A DNA stretch of 64,000 bases from positions 670,001 through 734,000 of the forward strand of contig NC_010730.1 in the NCBI RefSeq assembly GCF_000020325.1. The letters run 5' to 3'. Below, piece by piece: positions 8,461-16,693 of the stretch. This stretch comes from Sulfurihydrogenibium sp. YO3AOP1 (GTDB taxonomy: Bacteria > Aquificota > Aquificia > Aquificales > Hydrogenothermaceae). The notes under the pieces were generated by a model. That model was not told the origin of the DNA. It saw only the letters and a program-made list of their open reading frames with translations, and did not search any database. Numbering within the stretch: the first letter of the stretch is position 1; each line of letters begins with the position of its first letter. A program made the translations under genes and the position numbers.

Positions 8461-9471
8461 ATGATAGGAATTAAACCGTTTGATGTATTAACCTTTGGAG
8501 ATGGAAAGCCGTTTAATGCAACAGAAAGAGTTTTTAGAGAATCAGATTTCTTTATAAATCCAATCCCGGTTGTCAGCGGACTAAACAAAGCCACGGGTAA
8601 AAAACTAAACTTAGAGTTTATATCCCTTGCAAAAGGAGAAAATCTATACTTTAAAGCACCAATAGATATAAAAGTCGCAAATAGCAGAGTAATCAAACCG
8701 GTTGTCAGAAAACTTGACAATGTAATTACAGAAGAAAATTTAGAATATTTTTTAGATTATCAAACCAGCGAGAAGATGGAGGATTTAAACGGCTATTTAA
8801 AAGATGAGGAGTATATAAAATACTTAAAAGACGAAGAAATGTCGGTTAATACAGAGCTTTTAAGACCACATAAAGAATTAAGAACAGGTATAGCAATAGA
8901 TAGAAGCACGAGAACCACAAAGGAAGGGTACTTATTTACTCAAACATTTAACAGATTTGAAGAAGATGTTTATTTTTATGTAAAACCATCTAAAGATTTA
9001 AATATCGATACTGTAATCATTGGCGGAGAAAGTAGGCTATCGGTCGTAATTAAAAAAGACAGGGATTTAACAGAAAGACTTTTAAAAGAAAAGGAAAATA
9101 TAAAGAACATTGTCAGAAAGACAGGATTTTTCAAGTTAATATTACTATCACCTACAAACAAGGTATTAGAAATAGAAGGAGCAAAAATCATAGCTAAGGT
9201 TTTAGGAAAACCATTTATTTACAGCAGTTGGATAAAATTGCCAAATGACAAAACAGGATTTCCAAGCAGAATATTTAGACTAATTCCTGAAGGTTCGGTT
9301 GTTTACTACAAAGTAGAAGACCAAAGCAAAATTGATGAAATATTTGATAAATACTATCTAAAGCCGGCTTATTATGAGCTTGAATATCCATACTTTGATA
9401 CTAAAAATCCAACAGGATTTGGATTAAGCATAATAGGAGCTTTAAATTTAAATAAAGGAGGTCAAGGATAA
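8461..9471 (+). CDS. cmr3: Cmr3, Cas5-type subunit of type III-B
   Basis: Cas5-like RAMP that holds the 5' handle of the crRNA next to Cmr2. The start MIGIKPFDVLTFGDGKPFNA and the region STRTTKEGYLFTQTFNRFEED are typical; a glycine-rich end (NPTGFGLSIIGALNLNKGGQG) is present. The ATG at 8461 is preferred over an in-frame start 12 bases upstream because it follows GGGGTG and the cmr2 stop. 336 residues. The stop shares a base with the cmr4 start. Confidence 0.93.
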   Translation: MIGIKPFDVLTFGDGKPFNATERVFRESDFFINPIPVVSGLNKATGKKLNLEFISLAKGENLYFKAPIDIKVANSRVIKPVVRKLDNVITEENLEYFLDYQTSEKMEDLNGYLKDEEYIKYLKDEEMSVNTELLRPHKELRTGIAIDRSTRTTKEGYLFTQTFNRFEEDVYFYVKPSKDLNIDTVIIGGESRLSVVIKKDRDLTERLLKEKENIKNIVRKTGFFKLILLSPTNKVLEIEGAKIIAKVLGKPFIYSSWIKLPNDKTGFPSRIFRLIPEGSVVYYKVEDQSKIDEIFDKYYLKPAYYELEYPYFDTKNPTGFGLSIIGALNLNKGGQG

Positions 9472-10247
9472 TGAAAAAAGTTTTCTATCATGTTTTAACA
9501 CCAATGCACATAGGCAGTGGAACAACGTTAAGTTTAATAGACTTACCAATACAAAGAGAAGCACATACAGATTTTCCGGTGATGCCATCATCAGCAATCA
9601 AAGGTGTTATAAGAGCTTCATTTAACGAGCAAGAACAAGAAGATATCTTTGGAAAAGGAGATGAAGAAGGAAAAGTCATATTTACAGATGGAAAGATTCT
9701 TTTGTTTCCGGTAAAATCTCTAAAAGGCGTTTTTGTATGGATAACTTCTCCTTACGTTCTCGAAAGGTTCAAAAGAGATACAGAAATAAACGTCGAAATT
9801 CCAAAAGTAGAAAAAGACAATGCGGTAGTATCTTCAAATAAAGTCCTGATGAATAATAACAAGCTTGTTTTAGAGGAATTTACATTTAATGCCACAATAA
9901 ACGAAAATCTAAAAAAACTCAAAGAAATCACAAAATGCGAAATAGATGAAGACAAAATAGCAGTAGTAAGCGATGATGTATTTAAATTTTTTGTTAAAAA
10001 CTATACAGAAGTAAACGCAAGAATTAAAATCGACCAAACGAAAGGAACAGTTGATAAAGGTGGACTATGGTACGAGGAGTTATTACCTGCAGAAACAGTG
10101 TTCTACGGGTGTATAGATGCAAGAAAAAAATCTGAACATGAAGAACAGCTAAATAAAGTAATAGAAAAAATAAACAATCAAATCCTTCAATTTGGAGGAG
10201 ATGAGACCTTAGGAAGAGGATTTACAAAAATAGTAATGGAGGCGTAA
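9471..10247 (+). CDS. cmr4: Cmr4, Cas7-type backbone subunit
   Basis: 258 residues. The repeated backbone RAMP that forms the filament along the crRNA and cleaves target RNA at 6-nt steps. The motif block HVLTPMHIGSGTTLSLIDLPIQREAHTDFPVMPSSAIKGVIR is diagnostic, as is the C-terminal LQFGGDETLGRGFTKI. Asp29-equivalent chemistry is expected from the loop around SLIDLP, by family knowledge. AGGAGG lies upstream. Overlaps cmr3 by one base and precedes cmr5 by 3 bases. Confidence 0.95.
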   Translation: MKKVFYHVLTPMHIGSGTTLSLIDLPIQREAHTDFPVMPSSAIKGVIRASFNEQEQEDIFGKGDEEGKVIFTDGKILLFPVKSLKGVFVWITSPYVLERFKRDTEINVEIPKVEKDNAVVSSNKVLMNNNKLVLEEFTFNATINENLKKLKEITKCEIDEDKIAVVSDDVFKFFVKNYTEVNARIKIDQTKGTVDKGGLWYEELLPAETVFYGCIDARKKSEHEEQLNKVIEKINNQILQFGGDETLGRGFTKIVMEA

Positions 10248-10250
10248 GAG

Positions 10251-10664
10251 ATGAAAACATTAGAACAAGAGAGAAGTAATTATGCTTTTGAATGTGTTTC
10301 TAAGATAAAAGGTAAACCTTTTGAAAAAGATGCAAGCTCGTTAATATCTAAGCTTGGCACACTTATTTTAACAAACGGACTTGGAAATACTTTAGCTTTT
10401 TTATTTGCAAAAGGAAAAGACCATCATCTTGAAGTTATAGCGATTATTTCAAATTGGTTGTTTAGACAAGAAGGTCAAAAAGAACCCGGTTTTAAGAGAG
10501 ATAATGTAAAAGTTAAAATTGAAGAAATAATGAAAAAACTCGTTCTTGATGCAAGCGTTGAGCAGTATATGTACTATACAGAGGAAACTTTAAGACTTGT
10601 AAATTGGTTAAGAAGATTTTCTGATGCGATTTTAGAGTCCGGAGGCGAAAATGAACAAGGATAA
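10251..10664 (+). CDS. cmr5: Cmr5, small subunit of type III-B
   Basis: 137-residue all-helical small subunit that lines the filament opposite Cmr4. Recognised by the N-terminal LEQERSNYAFECVSKIKG and NGLGNTLAFLFAKGKDHHLEVIAIISNWLF. It overlaps the next gene by 14 bases, consistent with coupled translation of the two subunits. Confidence 0.9.
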   Translation: MKTLEQERSNYAFECVSKIKGKPFEKDASSLISKLGTLILTNGLGNTLAFLFAKGKDHHLEVIAIISNWLFRQEGQKEPGFKRDNVKVKIEEIMKKLVLDASVEQYMYYTEETLRLVNWLRRFSDAILESGGENEQG

Positions 10665-11484
10665 ACATAATCCAGGACAAGATGCAATATTAGTTATTCC
10701 AAAAGGAAATGATATAAAACTTTCATTAAAAAGTGCATCAAATTTAAAGTTGATTTTAGAAAAGTATATCCCATTTTATAATATGCAAAACAAAAGGATG
10801 CTTGATATATCTAAAGCTAAAGAAAAGGTTTACGAATTAAAGCCAAAAAATTTCCAAGAAGCTGACAATTATATAAAAAAACTAAATGAAAGGCAAAGAC
10901 AGATAGCAGATAAAAGCTTTACGCTTACTACAAAATCAAGATTGATAGTTGGACTTGGCGGTGGTTCTGCTTTGGAAGTTTCTATTAAATTACATTTTAT
11001 TTACGGTTTTCCTTACATTCCATCAAGCGCAATTAAAGGCGTTTTAAGGGCTTATAAGATTTTAAAAAAGGTAAATTTTGATTTTGAAAAGTATTCAGAT
11101 CTTGAAAAAAGGATTGAAAGCGGAGATGGAGAAGACAAAGAGATAGGAGCGTTTGTAAGGGTTTTTGGAAATCAGCAATACAAAGGAGATTTAATCATTC
11201 TTGATGCTATTCCAGAAAACTTTCCAAGATTAGATGAAGATATCATGAATCCACATTATCCAAAATATTACAATGATAAAGAGCCACCAACTGATGACCA
11301 AAATCCAAATCCTATAAAATTCTTAACAGTAGCAAAGGGAGAAAAATTTAACTTCTATTTTAAAAACAGTGAGGTTTATAAAGAAGCTTTTAAAACAGAT
11401 TTAAAAGAAGATTTAATACAAGCGTTTAACTATCTTGGCATTGGAGCAAAAACCGGCATAGGTTATGGAGTGTTAGATGGGTAA
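10651..11484 (+). CDS. cmr6: Cmr6, Cas7-type terminal subunit
   Basis: 277-residue RAMP located at the 3' end of the crRNA, next to Cmr1. RLIVGLGGGSALEVSIKLHFIYGFPYIPSSAIKGVLRAY and the glycine-rich end FNYLGIGAKTGIGYGVL identify it. Starts inside the end of cmr5 and itself overlaps the following membrane-CARF gene by 8 bases, so that gene is tied to the Cmr operon rather than merely nearby. Confidence 0.94.
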   Translation: MNKDKHNPGQDAILVIPKGNDIKLSLKSASNLKLILEKYIPFYNMQNKRMLDISKAKEKVYELKPKNFQEADNYIKKLNERQRQIADKSFTLTTKSRLIVGLGGGSALEVSIKLHFIYGFPYIPSSAIKGVLRAYKILKKVNFDFEKYSDLEKRIESGDGEDKEIGAFVRVFGNQQYKGDLIILDAIPENFPRLDEDIMNPHYPKYYNDKEPPTDDQNPNPIKFLTVAKGEKFNFYFKNSEVYKEAFKTDLKEDLIQAFNYLGIGAKTGIGYGVLDG

Positions 11485-12481
11485 GTGGTTTAAAAAGTAC
11501 AAATATTCTGCAAGTCTAATAGAATTTATAATAATCGTATTTTTAAGTTATGTTCCGTTTATTATTGCCGAAAGTTTAAAGGATAATCCATTAATTCCTT
11601 TCAGTCTTTTGGCAATTTCATCCTTAGTGTTTTCTTCTATTTCACTTTTATTGTACCATCAATGCTTTTATAAAAGAACAGCTAAAGAATTTTCCGGCGT
11701 TTTAAGATATTTGCTAATTGGAGAAGTTGGTGGATTGATTGGTCTTATAGGCTTTTTGTCTGAGTTTGTTTTATCAAGCTTATTGGCAGAATATATAAAG
11801 AATATGATAGCTAATGAAGATTTAATGAAGAATGCAGGATTGGCAATTACTACATTTTTTAACATGTTTTCTGTTGGCTTTGTTTTTGTCTATTTCTTTG
11901 ACAAACAATTACAAACTAAACCATCTAAAGGCAGAGAACCAAAACCTGTATTGATTTTTGGTTTATCAATACCTAATAAACCAACAGAAAGAGATAAATA
12001 TAAGAACATCATCAGTGATTTGCCTCAGAACTACGAACCCATATATGAACTTTTAGAATTTCATAAGGATGTTTTAAAAGAGATACACGTTCTGTATACT
12101 CATGAAACTATAGAAAACGATATGAAAAAAAATGGATTAGAGTACTTAGATAAAATTTTAATCAGTCTTGGAATATATCATAAAATTAAAATTTACAAAT
12201 ATGAATGTGATTTTGATAATGAAAATAGTATGAAAGAAAAGATAGCAGAAATAAACACCAAAATAAAAAAATATGAAGACAAAGATATTTCAATTTATAT
12301 TTCTAGTGGAACAAGCTTAGTATCACCATTATTAACGCTTTTAGGTTTGGAAAAAGATAGGCAAATAGAATATGTAAATCAGAAAGAACTTAAAGACCTT
12401 ACTAAATTACCAGAAATAAAAGCAATAGAAATATCAAAAGATGATGCTTTACTATTTCTTAAGACTTTGGCTTTAAAATGA
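11477..12481 (+). CDS. four-TM membrane protein with C-terminal CARF-like domain, probable cOA effector
   Basis: 334 residues. Four hydrophobic helices are visible at about 13-31, 40-60, 78-105 and 120-141. A soluble domain from about 157 to the end begins with a beta strand (KPVLIFGLSIPNKPTERD), has a middle strand LKEIHVLYTHET, and carries DISIYISSGTSLVSPLLTLLG, which matches the CARF signature (strand, then GGT/SGT-like turn and helix). By analogy with Cam1, a CARF protein with a membrane anchor, ligand binding could open or disturb the membrane. Cam1 has one helix; the four helices here make this a different architecture, and I do not know a name for it. It overlaps cmr6 by 8 bases. CARF assignment is by eye. 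Confidence 0.75.
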   Translation: MGKWFKKYKYSASLIEFIIIVFLSYVPFIIAESLKDNPLIPFSLLAISSLVFSSISLLLYHQCFYKRTAKEFSGVLRYLLIGEVGGLIGLIGFLSEFVLSSLLAEYIKNMIANEDLMKNAGLAITTFFNMFSVGFVFVYFFDKQLQTKPSKGREPKPVLIFGLSIPNKPTERDKYKNIISDLPQNYEPIYELLEFHKDVLKEIHVLYTHETIENDMKKNGLEYLDKILISLGIYHKIKIYKYECDFDNENSMKEKIAEINTKIKKYEDKDISIYISSGTSLVSPLLTLLGLEKDRQIEYVNQKELKDLTKLPEIKAIEISKDDALLFLKTLALK

Positions 12482-12508
12482 AGTAAATTAAAAAAAGAGG
12501 AGGTTAGG

Positions 12509-13039
12509 ATGAATTCACAGAAATTAAACTTAAGCACGCCAAACATACTTGGTGGTATTGGTGGTATTTTTTGGTAATAGGATTTTTGTTTAACCTGCTT
12601 GGTCTTGTTGGTTTAATTCTTGTTTTGGTTGCTTTTTATCAGTATTCACAAATTCTAAATAAACCGTCCATATTTCAGTATGGATTAAGATGGGGTATAT
12701 TTCTCTTCGTTGCAGAAATTTTGCTTATTTTCTTTGTGATAGCTGCAATTATCGGAGACGGTAATACATTTTTGGCCGTAGTTGGTGCTTTATTGGCTTA
12801 TGGATTGGCCATATTTGCAGTTATTAATCTTAAAAAAAGCTTTAACAGAATTATCAATTACTTTAAACTAAAACCTTTTTGATATATCTGGAAAGTTTAT
12901 TTTCTGGGGAACTTTGCTAATTATAATATTAATTGGACTTTTAGAGATATTTATAGGCTATATACTGCTTACAATTGCATTCTTCACCGCACCTAAGGAA
13001 ATACAATTAAATAATGTAGAAGAAACGAACGTAATGTGA
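12509..13039 (+). pseudogene. frameshifted DUF996-like membrane protein gene
   Basis: Three consecutive segments in frames 2, 1 and 2 form one DUF996-like protein. The first, MNSQKLNLSTPNILGGIGGIF from 12509, has a strong GAGGAGG site. The second, 12571-12879, is VIGFLFNLLGLVGLILVLVAFYQYSQIL and so on. The third, from 12881, is DISGKFIFWGTLLIIILIGL and ends at a TGA near 13039. The first break is in a T6 run (12567-12572; one T short) and the second in a T5 run (12876-12880; one T extra). The product would be a four- to five-helix membrane protein. It could be a decayed gene, a slippage-controlled gene, or sequence error in homopolymers. Located after the Cmr operon; role unknown. Confidence 0.65.
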
Positions 13040-13317
13040 GAAATTGAAATTTTGATAAAATTAAAAAAGATATCCTTTGGACTGAAGCTATCAGAATAAA
13101 AAAAGAGTGATAGACAGCAGATTAAATAGACATCTAACTTCTCACCTTTTACTCTTCTTAAGTAAGGGCAGTTCATGAACTGCCCCCCAACATCCATCAA
13201 CCTCTCATTTTCTTACTTTTAACATCCGCAGCTAAGATCTTTAAAAATCTTTTGAATTTCTCACTCCTACAAAGCACATATCATATAATATTATAAAACA
13301 GCAAAATTTGCTATTTT
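13040..13317. other. gap with repeat remnants
   Basis: No gene seen. It contains a degenerate copy of the GATCCTTCGGACT repeat near 13070 and a perfect 20-base palindrome at 13166-13185 with its CAACATCCATCAACC flank. Confidence 0.5.
13166..13185. repeat. perfect 20-bp palindrome (TTCATGAA family)
   Basis: GGGCAGTTCATGAACTGCCC, followed by CCAACATCCATCAACC. Sister copies are at 34696-34713 and, inverted, at 59946-59981, with a looser one at 2159. Confidence 0.75.
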
Positions 13318-13800
13318 ATGATGAATAATAAATTAATTCCCATTTTTTTATACATAGCTTTAATCATAAGCACGGCAATTTATAAAATTACCAATCTTCC
13401 ATACTTTGTATATTTTGTTGTACTTTCCCCGATTCTTTTTATTGATTTTAAGTCTGTTTTTTCTTACTCGATAAAGTATGATTTATCAATAATTTTTATA
13501 CTACCATTTTTATTTATCCATGAACCACTTCAAGCATTAAACAATCTGTTTGTAGCTTTTTCAGAAGAGCTTTTCTTTAGAGTTTATTTACTAAGTTATT
13601 TTTCTAATCTTTTAACTTCTATACTTTTTACCATCCCCCATATAATCATCTACCAAGACCTACACTCAATTTTAACGTTTTTTCCATCGTTATTTTACGG
13701 CTTTGTGTATCAAAAAACAAAATCTTTTTCTTTAGCCATAGTTTTACATTTTCTTTCTAATGAGTTTTATGTAGTGTTTTTGTCAGAAATCTTTAAATAG
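13318..13800 (+). CDS. CPBP-family intramembrane metalloprotease
   Basis: 160 residues, very hydrophobic, with about five membrane helices. The family motifs are all present: EExxxR as FSEELFFR (Glu83, Glu84, Arg88), a histidine in FTIPHIII (His108), and HxxxN as LHFLSNEF (His144, Asn148). CPBP (CAAX/Abi) proteases cleave within or next to membranes and include phage-resistance and bacteriocin-immunity proteins. It sits between the two CRISPR modules. There is no clear ribosome site and two adjacent ATGs (13318, 13321), so expression may be weak. Substrate unknown; a link with CRISPR signalling would be guesswork. Confidence 0.8.
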   Translation: MMNNKLIPIFLYIALIISTAIYKITNLPYFVYFVVLSPILFIDFKSVFSYSIKYDLSIIFILPFLFIHEPLQALNNLFVAFSEELFFRVYLLSYFSNLLTSILFTIPHIIIYQDLHSILTFFPSLFYGFVYQKTKSFSLAIVLHFLSNEFYVVFLSEIFK

Positions 13801-13843
13801 CAGGTTTATAATAAATAGAAAAATAAAAAGGAGTTAGAAATTG

Positions 13844-14602
13844 ATGAGGGTAAAAATTCCTATAACTACAGAAAAAGTTCCAATTATTTTCAGGCAGAGG
13901 GTTTTAGCTTTCATAAAAGAAGCTTTGGCACAAGCAGACAAAGATTATAAAGAAAGTATGTATAGCGTAAGAATGCCAAAGGCTTATACCTTTAATCTTG
14001 TTTTTGATAGAACTAATCCAAAAGAAGAAGAAATTTCTCTTGATGAAAAATTTAAAATCAAAGATAAAGTCTTTTACCAAGATAGACCTGTATTTTTGTA
14101 TATTTCATCAAACGATTATCAGTTTTTAATAAATCTTTTTAATGGTATGAAAAAGATAAAAATTTTTGATTTTAATAAGTTTGATAACATCTATTGGCAA
14201 GTTGGAAAGCCTGTAATACTAAGAGAAAAAATTATTTTCAATGATGAAATTATATTTAAAACCAATGCACCGTTTATTATTGAAACAAAAGATGATAGAC
14301 CTGTGGTTTTTAGCGATGAAAACTTTCAAACCGAACTAAACAACGTAATGGAAAGAATTTTTAGAAAGCTTGACAACAGAGGCTTAAAACAGCCGCTTGA
14401 ATTCTATCCTATAAAGATGAAAAAAGAAGTGATTAAGCACACGTTAAGAGGTTTTAGAGAAAAAACAGGGAAGCCAATCATGTATATCACAGGAAACAGC
14501 GGAATTTTTCGATTAAAAGGTCATCCTGAGGATTTACAGACAATTTACCAAATAGGACTTGGAAATAGAACAGGACAGGGATTCGGTATGGTTAGTACGT
14601 GA
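13844..14602 (+). CDS. cas6: Cas6 crRNA endoribonuclease
   Basis: 252 residues. Cleaves the CRISPR transcript within each repeat to give crRNAs with a repeat-derived 5' handle. The duplicated ferredoxin-like fold is suggested by its length and the C-terminal glycine-rich loop IGLGNRTGQGFGMV, the Cas6 hallmark. It is the only Cas6 in the window, so it probably serves both the Cmr and the type I-B complex. The ATG at 13844 is preferred to a TTG three bases upstream; AAGGAG at 13829-13834 fits either. A TATAAT at 13807-13812 may be its -10, but no -35 at normal spacing is visible. Confidence 0.92.
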   Translation: MRVKIPITTEKVPIIFRQRVLAFIKEALAQADKDYKESMYSVRMPKAYTFNLVFDRTNPKEEEISLDEKFKIKDKVFYQDRPVFLYISSNDYQFLINLFNGMKKIKIFDFNKFDNIYWQVGKPVILREKIIFNDEIIFKTNAPFIIETKDDRPVVFSDENFQTELNNVMERIFRKLDNRGLKQPLEFYPIKMKKEVIKHTLRGFREKTGKPIMYITGNSGIFRLKGHPEDLQTIYQIGLGNRTGQGFGMVST

Positions 14603-14702
14603 AACGTTTAACGTGAGACGTGAGACGTAAATAATTAGTTAGAAAAGGTTTTTTGACGTTTCATGTTCAACTTTTCACGTCTCACGTAAAAGGAGGTGTA
14701 AT
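14603..14702. repeat. CTCACGT-type repeat cluster, inverted pair
   Basis: Between cas6 and the four-helix-bundle gene. It has AACGTGAGACGTGAGACGT near 14612 and, about 50 bases on, TTTCACGTCTCACGT in the opposite sense, forming a possible hairpin. Related copies lie in calpT, in cas8, at the cas7 end, before the array and at the array end. Confidence 0.7.
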
Positions 14703-15062
14703 ATGAAAACGCACAAAGATTTGGATGTATGGAAAAACGGGATTGAATTGGTTGAGAAAGTTTATATAGTAACATCAAGCTTTCCAAAAGAAGAGATATA
14801 TTGTTTAACATCGCAGATAAGAAAAAGTGCTATATCTATTCCAAGCAATATTGCTGAAGGGTCGGCAAGGAATAGCACAAAAGAGTTTATACAATTTCTT
14901 TATTTTGCATTAGGATCTACTGCAGAATTAGAGACACAACTTATAATATCAAGAGAATTAGGCTATCTAAAAGATTTAAGTATATTTGAAGATTTAGAGA
15001 AAATAAAGGCTCAGTTGATAAATTTAATACGAACTTTGAAAAATAAAATGAATAGTAAGTAA
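14703..15062 (+). CDS. four-helix-bundle protein, S23/IVS-encoded family
   Basis: 119 residues. The block HKDLDVWKNGIELVEKVY ... LTSQIRKSAISIPSNIAEGSARNSTKEFIQFLYFALGSTAELETQL is typical of the family first seen in intervening sequences of 23S rRNA genes and related to the Avd accessory protein of diversity-generating retroelements. Function is not established; the family forms basic pentameric bundles. AAAGGAGGTG gives a strong ribosome site. It is preceded by an inverted pair of CTCACGT repeats and interrupts the usual cas6-cas8 order, so it may have been inserted there. No rRNA, reverse transcriptase or variable repeat is present nearby. Confidence 0.88.
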   Translation: MKTHKDLDVWKNGIELVEKVYIVTSSFPKEEIYCLTSQIRKSAISIPSNIAEGSARNSTKEFIQFLYFALGSTAELETQLIISRELGYLKDLSIFEDLEKIKAQLINLIRTLKNKMNSK

Positions 15063-15073
15063 GGAGTAGAACT

Positions 15074-16693
15074 ATGGAACTCTTTAATAGAAAAGATTCT
15101 CACGTTTCACCTCTCACCTCTCACGTCTCACGTATATACCTTGGCGATTGGCTTTACAATGCAGGTATCGTAGGATTTCTAAGAATTAATAACCATCTTT
15201 GGGATGTAAAAGATAAAAAATTAATTTCAAAAGACGAAAATCTTTTAAAAATTGGAGATAACTATATAGAGATTGACAGAAAAATTTTTGATGGCTTTAC
15301 CGATAGGTTTTTTGATTATGCTTTTAATCTCTATGGCAGGTACGATAGAAAATTAAAAAGATTTAGAGAATTGCTTGAAAATCTAAATGATGGAACATTT
15401 AAAGATGTCTATAAAGACTTCAAAGAAGAAGTCAACGGTTTTACACTTTTAAAAAATAAACTTGGAGATATAAAAGCTAAAAACTCTCAAGAACTTAAAC
15501 ATCTGATTGAAAAAGCAATAAGAATTTTGGAGCAGGACAAGGAGGAGTTTGTAGAAAGCGACGTTCAGATATTTTTAAGGAGTTTTAACGGTCAAAAAAG
15601 CTTTTTAAATAAAACTATAACAAAAGATAGAAAAAAGAAATTTTATGAAGACTTTGAAGAGCCTTTAAAAACGGATAACAATCAAAAAGATAAAAAATTC
15701 ACTTGCGTAATCTGTGGAGAAAGACCGGCAAAAAAAGACACAAATTATGATACAGGATTTTCGCCGATATTTGGATTAAATAAAGACGCAGTTAACTTTG
15801 CTTGGAATTTCAATACAAAACTGCCATCCTGTGATATCTGTGAAATTGTTTACTTTTGCTATTTTGCAGGACTTACAGAGTTAAATGGAAAATATTACTT
15901 TGTAAATTTAGATGATTCTGTTGAATCTTTGATGCTTGCAAACAACTTGTTTAAAGAAGAGATAGAAAAATCTCCTGAAAATCCATTTGTAGACTTCTTT
16001 ACCGAGTACTTATTAAGAATAAAAAAATCGCAAGCTAAATACACCTTGTCAAATATAAACTTCTTAGAAACAGAATTAAAGGAAACACTTCCAAAAGTTT
16101 TTAGCTTTAACATCGATTATAAAACTGCTGAATTTATAGAAGAAAATCATGAAAATCTTAAGTTATTGTCAAAATCATTTTTTATACTACCAGATAAAAA
16201 TAAAACAAGAGTCTATATTCTCACCGAGTTTTTAAACTTGATTTTGAAGAAAGATTTAAACTATGGGCTTTTATATAAAATCTTTAAAAGTGCTACACAA
16301 GATAAAGCTTATGTCAGTAATTATAATTTACAAAGGTTAATAATTATGTATCTTCTTTATAAACAAAAAGTTGGAGGTAAAGAGATGGGCTTAGAAGAAA
16401 AAAGTTTATGGGCTATGTACATGCAAGGGAAAAATCTTCTTGAAAGGCTAAAAGATGGAGATGCAGAAAACAAAATCCAATCTATAGCATATAAGCTTTT
16501 AAATGCTTTAAAGATTGGAGATGTAAACCAGTTTATGGATGTGATGATGAGAGTTCACATGGCTTATGATTTGGAAGTTCCAAGTTTGTTAATAAAGGCA
16601 CTGCAGGATAAAGATAACTTTTATCTCCTTGGATACAGCTTTTTAAATGGACTACTTGGAAAAGAAAATAAATTACAGGAGGAAAACCAATGA
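15074..16693 (+). CDS. cas8: Cas8 (Cst1/CXXC-CXXC type), type I-B large subunit
   Basis: 539 residues. Large Cascade subunit, expected to recognise the PAM. IYLGDWLYNAGIVGFLRI begins the conserved part; a zinc finger follows as CVICGERPAKKD and CDICEIVYFC (two CxxC pairs), the Cst1 signature. The C-terminal third is helical and probably acts as small subunit. AAGGAG lies 7 bases before the ATG. Odd: residues 8-21 (KDSHVSPLTSHVSR) between the start and the conserved core are encoded by tandem CTCACCTCTCACGTCTCACGT-like repeats, so a dispersed repeat has been accepted in frame. Start overlaps of the next genes make this an operon through cas2. Confidence 0.9.
   Translation: MELFNRKDSHVSPLTSHVSRIYLGDWLYNAGIVGFLRINNHLWDVKDKKLISKDENLLKIGDNYIEIDRKIFDGFTDRFFDYAFNLYGRYDRKLKRFRELLENLNDGTFKDVYKDFKEEVNGFTLLKNKLGDIKAKNSQELKHLIEKAIRILEQDKEEFVESDVQIFLRSFNGQKSFLNKTITKDRKKKFYEDFEEPLKTDNNQKDKKFTCVICGERPAKKDTNYDTGFSPIFGLNKDAVNFAWNFNTKLPSCDICEIVYFCYFAGLTELNGKYYFVNLDDSVESLMLANNLFKEEIEKSPENPFVDFFTEYLLRIKKSQAKYTLSNINFLETELKETLPKVFSFNIDYKTAEFIEENHENLKLLSKSFFILPDKNKTRVYILTEFLNLILKKDLNYGLLYKIFKSATQDKAYVSNYNLQRLIIMYLLYKQKVGGKEMGLEEKSLWAMYMQGKNLLERLKDGDAENKIQSIAYKLLNALKIGDVNQFMDVMMRVHMAYDLEVPSLLIKALQDKDNFYLLGYSFLNGLLGKENKLQEENQ

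Noticed and set aside
14703-15062. Part of a diversity-generating retroelement
   Set aside because: The protein is Avd/S23-like, but no reverse transcriptase, template or variable repeat is nearby.
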